DNA of 64,000 nucleotides from positions 3,348,001 through 3,412,000 of the forward strand of contig OZ255627.1 in the NCBI GenBank assembly GCA_965276765.1, given 5' to 3'. Source of the stretch: G965276765 sp965276765. GTDB lineage: Bacteria > Actinomycetota > Acidimicrobiia > Acidimicrobiales > Palsa-688. The notes under the pieces were generated by a model. It was not told the DNA's origin, made no database searches, and saw nothing but the letters and a program-made list of their open reading frames with translations. Both the position numbers and the translations under genes were made by a program. Below, piece by piece: positions 58,522-64,000 of the stretch; the first letter of the stretch is position 1, and each line of letters opens with the position of its first letter.

Positions 58522-58551
58522 ATGACCCGCAGCCCGGCCGGATGCGACTGA
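58522..58551 (+). CDS. Nine-codon leaderless upstream ORF ending on the dapA start
   Basis: -10 box TAGGCT (58509-58514), 7 nt, then ATG 58522 coding MTRSPAGCD. Its TGA (58549-58551) shares one base with ATG 58551 of dapA (TGATG). Same length and design as the ORF before DUF2469. No ribosome-binding site for dapA itself, so coupling would be needed. Translation not proven. Confidence 0.45.
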   Translation: MTRSPAGCD

Positions 58552-59459
58552 TGCCGTCAACGGGAAGGTTCGGGGCCGTGCTCTGCGCCATGGCCACGCC
58601 GTTCGACGCCGAAGGGAAGCTCGACGTCGACGGCGCCGTGACCCTGGCCCGGTGGCTCGTCGCCCACGGCAACGAGGGCCTCGTCGTGTCCGGCACGACC
58701 GGCGAGAGCCCCACACTCGGTGATGGGGAGAAGGTCGCGCTCTGGACGGCGGTCGCCGCCGCCGTCGATGTCCCCGTCATCGCCGGCACGTCGACGGCCG
58801 ACACGGCCCACTCCGTCGAGCTGACCCACGCGGCCATCCGGGCAGGGGTCGACGGCATCCTGGCAGTGACCCCGTACTACAGCCGACCGTCGCAGGCCGG
58901 CATCGAGGCCCACGTCCGGGCCGTCGCCTCCGCAGCCCACGACCGTCCGGTGATCCTCTACGACATCCCGTCGCGTACCGGCCGGCGGGTGGCGCCGGCG
59001 ACCATCCTGGCCATGGCGGCCGACCGGGTCATCGTCGGAGTCAAGGACGCGACCGGCGACCCGGCCGGCGCCGCCGGGCTCATCGCCGCCGCCCCCGACG
59101 ACTTCGACCTGTACTCAGGCAACGACGGCGACACGCTTCCCCTGCTCGCCGTCGGCGCCGTCGGGGTGATCTCGGTCGAGTCGCACTGGGCCGGCCAGGA
59201 GCTCGCCGAGATGGTGGCGGCGTTCGCCAAAGGTGACGTCGACCACGCCCGAGAGATCAACGCCCGGCTGCTCGCATCGCACCGCTTCCAGTCGACCGAA
59301 GACGCCCCCAATCCCGTGCCCACCAAGGCCATGCTCCGGCTGCTCGGCCTGCCGGGAGGGGCCTGCCGGCTCCCGCTCGGCCTCGAGCCGGCCGGTCTCG
59401 ACGATGCCGCTGCCCTCGTGCTCTCCGGCCTCGGCCGCCCCGTCGCCTCGGCGTCGTAG
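58551..59459 (+). CDS. dapA: 4-hydroxy-tetrahydrodipicolinate synthase
   Basis: Condenses pyruvate and aspartate semialdehyde. 302 residues from ATG 58551 (ATG 58542 adds three). Class I aldolase fold: GLVVSGTTGESPTLGDGEKVALW, AVTPYYSRPSQAGIEAHVRAVA, VILYDIPSRTGRRV with the catalytic Tyr, and the Schiff-base Lys in VIVGVKDATGDP. Later VGVISVESHWAGQELAEM. Upstream mini-ORF overlaps its start. RNase J begins 43 nt downstream, the usual dapA-rnj pair. Confidence 0.95.
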   Translation: MPSTGRFGAVLCAMATPFDAEGKLDVDGAVTLARWLVAHGNEGLVVSGTTGESPTLGDGEKVALWTAVAAAVDVPVIAGTSTADTAHSVELTHAAIRAGVDGILAVTPYYSRPSQAGIEAHVRAVASAAHDRPVILYDIPSRTGRRVAPATILAMAADRVIVGVKDATGDPAGAAGLIAAAPDDFDLYSGNDGDTLPLLAVGAVGVISVESHWAGQELAEMVAAFAKGDVDHAREINARLLASHRFQSTEDAPNPVPTKAMLRLLGLPGGACRLPLGLEPAGLDDAAALVLSGLGRPVASAS

Positions 59460-59502
59460 AGCTCACAACCCTCGCCCCTCCTCTCCCGAACGGAACTCCC
59501 CG

Positions 59503-61164
59503 GTGGCCAAACCTGTACGTATCGTCTTCCTCGGCGGCCTCGGCGAGATCGGCCGCAACTGCGCGTGCGTCGAGGTCGACGGACGCATCATGCTCCTCGA
59601 CTGCGGCCTCATGTTCCCCGAGTCGGACATGCCAGGGGTCGACCTCGTCCTCCCCGACTTCACCTACCTGCGTAACAATGCCGACCGGATCGATGGCTGC
59701 ATCGTCACCCACGGCCACGAGGACCATGCGGGCGGCCTGAGCTACCTCCTCAGGGAGCTCTCCTTTCCCATCTACGGATCGGCTCTGACCCTCGGCCTAG
59801 CCAGGAGCCGCATCGAGGAGGCCGGGCTGATCGGCAGGACCAAGCTGATCACAGTGCGCGACGGCGAGCGGAGGATGATCGGGCCGTTCGACGTCGAGTT
59901 CATCCCCGTGACTCACTCGGTGCCGCATGGGTTCGCCACCGCCTTCCACACGCCGCAGGGAGTGATCCTGCACTCAGGCGACTTCAAGATCGACCTGACA
60001 CCCGTCGACGGCCGGTCCACGGACTTGGCCCGTATCGGTGCCATCGCCGCCGAGGAGGGCATCCGCCTGCTGCTGTGCGACTCGACCAACGCCGAGGAGG
60101 AGGGTCACACCGCCAGCGAGCGCAGCGTCGGCAAGGTACTCGCCGACCTGTTTGCCGCCCACCGCGACAAGCGGGTCATCGTGGCGTGTTTCGCCAGCCA
60201 CATCCACCGCATCCAGCAGATCTCCGACGCTGCCATCACCAACGGCCGCATCGTCGCCACGCTCGGGCGATCGATGGGCAAGAACGTGGCCCTGGCCCGC
60301 TCGATGGGCCTGCTCTCGATTCCCGACGACTCCATCGTCGACATCGACGAGATCGGCTCCTACGACCCGCGGCGCGTCTGCGTGATATCGACCGGATCGC
60401 AGGGGGAGCCGATGTCGGCGCTCACGCTGATGGCCGCCAACGACAACCGAAGGCTCACCGTGGGGGAGGGCGACCTCGTCGTCCTCTCATCTCACGCCAT
60501 CCCCGGCAACGAGACGAGCGTCGGCAAGGTCATCGACGGCCTGTCACGCCTCGGCGCCGAGGTGGTGCACTCGGGGATCGCCGATGTCCACGTGTCAGGA
60601 CACGCCAAGCGCGACGAGCTGCGCCTCCTCCAGTCGCTCACGAAGCCCAACTCGTTCATCCCGGTCCACGGAGAGTTCCGCCATCTGAGCCACCACGCCC
60701 GCCTGGCCGCCGAGATGGGGGTTCCGGAGGAACGGGTGCTGCTGGCCGAGGACGGCGACATCGTCGAGCTCACCGACGACGGCATCGACTTCGCCGGCGA
60801 GGTGCCCGCCGGCTACCTCTACGTCGACGGCATCGTCGGCGACGTGGGCCGCGGCGTCCTGCGCGACCGCCAGGTTCTCGCCGCCGAAGGCGTGGTCATG
60901 GTGGTGATGACCGTCGACATGAAGACCGGCGAATTGGTCACGGGTCCCGAGATCATCACAAGGGGCTGGGTCTACGCGCCGGAGGCCGACGAGTTGCTCG
61001 GCGAGGCCAGGCGGGCCGTGCTCGACGCCGTCGAGGACGCCCTCCAGAGCGGCCCGATCGAGGTCGACGCCCTCGGCCGGCGGGCCCGCCAGGCGCTCGG
61101 GCGGTTCGTCTCGGATCGTACCAAGCGCCGGCCCATGATCGTGCCGGTCGTGATGGAGGCGTAG
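59503..61164 (+). CDS. rnj: Ribonuclease J
   Basis: Metallo-beta-lactamase RNase with endo- and 5'-3' exonuclease activity. 553 residues from GTG 59503. Motifs: FLGGLGEIGRNCACVEVDGRIMLLDCGLMFP, the metal site VTHGHEDHAGGLSYLL, VTHSVPHGFATAFHTPQGVILHSGDFKID, DSTNAEEEGHTASERSVG, the beta-CASP part IVACFASHIHRIQQI, VISTGSQGEPMSAL and VHGEFRHLSHHARLA. The C-terminal domain is shortened to the usual actinobacterial length. Followed by hairpin copy 2. Confidence 0.95.
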   Translation: MAKPVRIVFLGGLGEIGRNCACVEVDGRIMLLDCGLMFPESDMPGVDLVLPDFTYLRNNADRIDGCIVTHGHEDHAGGLSYLLRELSFPIYGSALTLGLARSRIEEAGLIGRTKLITVRDGERRMIGPFDVEFIPVTHSVPHGFATAFHTPQGVILHSGDFKIDLTPVDGRSTDLARIGAIAAEEGIRLLLCDSTNAEEEGHTASERSVGKVLADLFAAHRDKRVIVACFASHIHRIQQISDAAITNGRIVATLGRSMGKNVALARSMGLLSIPDDSIVDIDEIGSYDPRRVCVISTGSQGEPMSALTLMAANDNRRLTVGEGDLVVLSSHAIPGNETSVGKVIDGLSRLGAEVVHSGIADVHVSGHAKRDELRLLQSLTKPNSFIPVHGEFRHLSHHARLAAEMGVPEERVLLAEDGDIVELTDDGIDFAGEVPAGYLYVDGIVGDVGRGVLRDRQVLAAEGVVMVVMTVDMKTGELVTGPEIITRGWVYAPEADELLGEARRAVLDAVEDALQSGPIEVDALGRRARQALGRFVSDRTKRRPMIVPVVMEA

Positions 61165-61253
61165 GCCGGCTTCGCCCCGGGTGGGCACTCCGGCCGGGAT
61201 CCGGCCGACGGGGGGCGCTTGCTGTCCGCATTGTCGTCGGCGCTTGGCCGACT

Positions 61254-61309
61254 AGCTTTCTTTTGCCCACTTTTACAGAGTCACCCTGTAAAAGTGGGCA
61301 AAGAAAGCT
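61254..61309. repeat. Long-stem hairpin element, copy 2
   Basis: Left arm 61254-61278 and right arm 61286-61309 pair over 24 bp with a single bulged T; loop AGTCACC. The inner part is nearly the same as the element at 37226-37276 (TTTGCCCACTTTTAC, then GAGTCACCCTG, then AAAAGTGGGCA). Lies 90 nt after the RNase J stop in a 296-nt gap that otherwise shows no gene. Works as a bidirectional terminator by shape. Confidence 0.8.
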
Positions 61310-61460
61310 GACTCGATAGGCCGCAGCGTGGGCCGGCCGGCGGGCGGGAGATTGCACGCTTCGATGCGAGGCGCCGGCGCCCCGGGTGGGGCCGGGCCGG
61401 GGAGTGCCGGGTCGGGGGGCCGAGGCCGGTCCGACTCCGTCTTGAGCGCAGCGCCGGTCG

Positions 61461-62393
61461 ATGCTGCACCATGTCGCCGTGACGACGATCATGTACGACG
61501 ACGACATCCGCTTGCAGCTTCATGCCACCGATGCCGTGAGGTGGATGGCCGAAGCGGTAGACGCCCACCATCGCGGTGAGCTCGTGGCGCCACCGCGCGC
61601 CCATACCGACCTCGGCGACGGGCGGATCGTGTTCACGACCGGCCGACTCCGGGGATCGTGGTTCGGGTACCGCTCGTACGACACCTTCCCGTCCGATCCG
61701 GGGAGCCAGGTCGTGGTCGTCCACGACGAGCGGTCGGGCGACGTGCGGGCGATCGCCATCGGAAACGAGCTCGGACCGCGCCGGGTGGGGGCCATCGGTG
61801 CGGTAGCGGCCGATGCTCTGGCCCCGCCGGCGGCCACGGTAGCGGCGGTCATCGGCACCGGCACGCAAGCGCGAGCCCAGGTTTGGGGCCTGGCCGCCGT
61901 TCGCGAGCTGACCGAGATACGGGTGTTCTCGCGAGCCTCATCCCGCCGAGCGACCTTCGCCCAGGCGGCGCAACGTCAGCTCGGGGTGGCGTGTCGCGCC
62001 GTACCGACCGCTCGTGCGGCCATCGACGGCGCCGACATCGTCGTGCTTGCAACCAGCAGCCGGGTGCCAGTGATCGACGCCGACTGGTTGGCGCCGGGAA
62101 CCTACGTGACCACCCTCGGTCCCAAGCAGCAGGGCCGTGCCGAGTTCGGGCTGGACCTTGTCGCCCGCGCGTCGGTCATCGTCACCGACTCCGTGGCCCA
62201 GATCGACGCCTACGATCCACCCAACATGCTGGTCGGCACGCCCCACCACGAGCGGCTCGTTTCCCTCGGCGCGCTCCGAGCCGGCGACGGTGGGCTGCCG
62301 GCACCCGAAGGGGTTTTACTCTTCTGTTCCGTCGGGCTCGCCGGGACGGAGGCGTTTCTCCTCGACCGTCTCGTCGCGTCCATCGGCGGGTGA
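61461..62393 (+). CDS. Ornithine cyclodeaminase / mu-crystallin family protein
   Basis: NAD(P)-binding protein of the OCD/CRYM family, which includes ornithine cyclodeaminase, alanine dehydrogenase-like and ketimine reductase activities. 310 residues. Rossmann motif AAVIGTGTQARAQVWGLAAVRELTEIRVFSRASSRRATFA; also VVVVHDERSGDVRAIAIGNELGPRRVGAIGAVAADAL and DADWLAPGTYVTTLGPKQQGRAEF. Several starts are possible (ATG 61461, GTG 61479, ATG 61491). The exact substrate cannot be told. It precedes an ACT-GNAT fusion. Confidence 0.82.
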   Translation: MLHHVAVTTIMYDDDIRLQLHATDAVRWMAEAVDAHHRGELVAPPRAHTDLGDGRIVFTTGRLRGSWFGYRSYDTFPSDPGSQVVVVHDERSGDVRAIAIGNELGPRRVGAIGAVAADALAPPAATVAAVIGTGTQARAQVWGLAAVRELTEIRVFSRASSRRATFAQAAQRQLGVACRAVPTARAAIDGADIVVLATSSRVPVIDADWLAPGTYVTTLGPKQQGRAEFGLDLVARASVIVTDSVAQIDAYDPPNMLVGTPHHERLVSLGALRAGDGGLPAPEGVLLFCSVGLAGTEAFLLDRLVASIGG

Positions 62394-62424
62394 GGGAGGC
62401 CCGCCCATCCACGAGAATCGGCGT

Positions 62425-63309
62425 GTGAGCGCAGAGGGGAACCTGGAACCGCTCCTGGCTGCGATGTCGCCACGGCGACGGCCCGGGGAATACGTCTTCG
62501 TGGTCATGGATGACCGACGTCCCGTCCCCGACGTCGCGGTGCAGGCCCGCGTCGTCGAGCCGGAGGGGGTCACCCTCGTCTTGGACCGTCCGAGCGCCGA
62601 TCGAGCTGGGCTCGTCTACGACTTCATCGCCGGCTGGATCACGCTGCAGGTGCACTCGGCCCTGAACGCGATCGGACTGACCGCCGCGGTGAGCACGGCC
62701 CTTGCGGACGCCGACATCAGCTGCAACGTCATCGCCGGTTTCCACCATGACCACCTGCTCGTGCCGTGCGGTCGCGTTGACGATGCCCTCGACGTCTTGC
62801 ACGGGCTGAGCGCACGACACCGGGCACCGCGGCCGACCGTGACCGTGCGCCCCGCCCGTGCCGACGATGCCCGGGCGATGACCGACCTGGCCCGAGCGGC
62901 CTACGCACCGTACGTCGCTCGCATCGGACGTGAGCCGGCGCCGATGACCGCCGACTACACGGCCATCGCCGACGCAGGGGACGCCTGGGTCGCCGAGGAG
63001 GGGGAGCGCGTCGTCGGGCTTGTCGTCCTGCGCCTCCGTGAGGATCACGTGCTGGTCGAGAACGTTGCGGTCGACCCCGAGGCGCGAAAGCTCGGCATCG
63101 GGGCGCGCCTGCTCCGTTTCGCCGAAGAGCGGGCCAAGGCCGTCGGCGTCGCCGATGTGCGGCTGTACACAAACGTCGCCATGACCGAGAACCTCGCCTA
63201 TTACCCCCAGCGCGGCTACCGGGAAACCCACCGGGCCATCCACGATGGATACCAACGAGTGTTCTTTGCCAAGGCCGTCGGCAGCAGGCCTGGGGGTCGG
63301 GCCCCGTAG
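62425..63309 (+). CDS. ACT-domain protein fused to a GNAT acetyltransferase
   Basis: 294 residues from GTG 62425. N-terminal half (residues ~15-130) is an ACT-type domain of the DUF2241/CASTOR kind: RRRPGEYVFVVMDDR, VYDFIAGWITLQVHSALNAIGLTAAVSTALADADISCNVIAGFHHDHLLVPCGRVDDAL. The C-terminal half is GNAT: VRPARADDARAMTDLARAAYAPYV, VLVENVAVDPEARKLGIGARLLRFAEERA with the acetyl-CoA loop, LYTNVAMTENLAYYPQRGYRETHR. An amino-acid-sensing ACT domain may regulate the acetyltransferase; inferred from architecture. Confidence 0.85.
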   Translation: MSAEGNLEPLLAAMSPRRRPGEYVFVVMDDRRPVPDVAVQARVVEPEGVTLVLDRPSADRAGLVYDFIAGWITLQVHSALNAIGLTAAVSTALADADISCNVIAGFHHDHLLVPCGRVDDALDVLHGLSARHRAPRPTVTVRPARADDARAMTDLARAAYAPYVARIGREPAPMTADYTAIADAGDAWVAEEGERVVGLVVLRLREDHVLVENVAVDPEARKLGIGARLLRFAEERAKAVGVADVRLYTNVAMTENLAYYPQRGYRETHRAIHDGYQRVFFAKAVGSRPGGRAP

Positions 63310-63313
63310 GTCG

Positions 63314-63332
63314 CCCCGACGTCAGGTCGGGG
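63314..63332. terminator. Hairpin between convergent genes
   Basis: CCCCGAC (63314-63320) pairs with GTCGGGG (63326-63332), loop of 5 nt, 4 nt after the stop of the ACT-GNAT gene and before the 3' end of the minus-strand hydrolase. No T-run. Confidence 0.45.
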
Positions 63333-63357
63333 TGAGCATCCCGGTCGGAGGGACTGC

Positions 63358-64000
63358 TTACGTCTCCTGGCCCGGTTGGAGGATCTCGGCGCGTGCGCCG
63401 TCGGCTCCCCGCCAGCCGCGAGCCATTGCCGGCGTATCGCAGAGCACGACGAGCTCGCCCGTCGAGGTGAGCACGATGGCGCCACCGGTGCCTCGCCAGC
63501 GTTCGACGGCGCCGAGAGCACTGGTAGCGGCTTGCGGTGTGGGCACGCCGGCCCGCACCCGCGCCTCGATCAGGTGGGCGAACCCGGCCCGGATGAACGC
63601 CTCCCCGTCGCCGGTAGCCGAGACGGCGACGCCGCCCGTCGCAGCCCAGGTGCCGGCGCCGATCACGGGTGTGTCACCAACCCGTCCCGAAGGCTGACCG
63701 CGCCGCCCGCCTGTCGACGTGGCTGCGGCCAGGCGGCCGTCCGAGTCGACCGCGACGGCTCCGACGGTGCCCATCTCGGAGATGGCCGCACCGCTGCTGT
63801 GGGTCATCGACCGGTCGTCGCGTCGCGTCAGCCCTGCCTCGGAGGCGAAGCGGTCGGCGCCGGCGCCGGCCAGGATCAGGGCATCGCCGGCGTCGGCGAC
63901 GGCTCTGGCCGCACGGACCGGGTTGGCCGGCCACGTGGTGGCGCACACGGCGCCGGCGACCTCGAGCCACCCACCGTCGATCGCGGCCTCGCCCATCACG
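63358..64000 (-). CDS. Isoaspartyl peptidase / L-asparaginase (T2 Ntn-hydrolase), N-terminus outside the window
   Basis: Plant-type asparaginase family, autoprocessed between two subunits. The catalytic Thr is in SEMGTVGAVAVDSDGRLAAATSTGGRRGQPSGRVGDTPVIGAGTWA, followed by VSATGDGEAFIRAGFAH. The visible start (MGEAAIDGGWLEVAGAVCATTWPANPVRAARAV) corresponds to the middle of the alpha subunit (M-D-A-A-I-M-D-G in relatives), so the gene continues beyond base 64000 and is truncated. Converges on the ACT-GNAT gene. Confidence 0.88.
   Translation of the reverse strand, partial: VMGEAAIDGGWLEVAGAVCATTWPANPVRAARAVADAGDALILAGAGADRFASEAGLTRRDDRSMTHSSGAAISEMGTVGAVAVDSDGRLAAATSTGGRRGQPSGRVGDTPVIGAGTWAATGGVAVSATGDGEAFIRAGFAHLIEARVRAGVPTPQAATSALGAVERWRGTGGAIVLTSTGELVVLCDTPAMARGWRGADGARAEILQPGQET

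Overview
The window reads as one contiguous piece of a GC-rich actinobacterial chromosome, most likely from class Acidimicrobiia or a close uncultured relative. Pointers are the DUF2469 gene beside yraN/comM/dprA, a WhiG-type sigma factor in front of rpsB, a PepR-type M16 peptidase after pnp, Thr-rich linkers in a cell-surface acyltransferase, Ala/Pro-rich tails on several housekeeping proteins, many GTG starts, and frequent promoters whose -10 box (TAnnnT) lies 6-8 nt before a start codon, as in leaderless actinobacterial transcripts. The lineage call is inference; no 16S or tRNA gene is present.

Layout. (1) 1-9418: end of trmD, rplS, DUF2469, yraN, then a metabolic insertion (trans-sulfuration enzyme, crotonase, amino-acid permease, metallo-hydrolase), then comM-dprA. 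(2) 9460-21149: whiG, rpsB, tsf, pyrH, frr, cdsA, dxr, rseP, ispG, a classical translation / lipid / MEP-isoprenoid block. (3) 21191-39144: an accessory block between ispG and proS. It holds a secreted C-x5-C repeat protein, a divergent phenylacetate catabolism cluster (paaK-paaI-paaG on minus, paaZABCDE on plus), nitrobindin and glycerate kinase, an Lrp regulator divergent from a three-gene branched-chain keto-acid/pyruvate dehydrogenase operon, and an Eis-type acetyltransferase. (4) 39221-49059: proS, rimP, nusA, ylxR, infB, DUF503, rbfA, truB, ribF. (5) 49336-51939: an acyltransferase-3/SGNH surface protein and ArfB. (6) 52089-61164: rpsO, pnp, M16 peptidase, dapB, a diiron ferritin-like protein, dapA, RNase J. 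(7) 61461-64000: ornithine-cyclodeaminase-like protein, an ACT-GNAT fusion and a truncated isoaspartyl peptidase/asparaginase.

The genes mostly sit in tightly coupled operons with ATGA, GTGA or TGATG overlaps. The most unusual structure is at 56272-56420. A 35-bp unit is repeated four times exactly at the M16-dapB junction and creates a chain of four 12-codon mini-ORFs, each overlapping the next by GTGA, so that the M16 stop is linked to the dapB start by consecutive stop/start overlaps. Related observations are short ORFs beginning right after a -10 box and ending on the start codon of DUF2469, whiG, pyrH and dapA; terminator-like hairpins inside the pyrH and rimP-nusA leaders; a twin long-hairpin element at 37226 and 61254; and a cdsA gene with a roughly 800-residue disordered N-terminal extension carrying a 10-residue tandem repeat.

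All calls come from reading the sequence. Family assignments rest on motifs remembered from the families, not on database searches.
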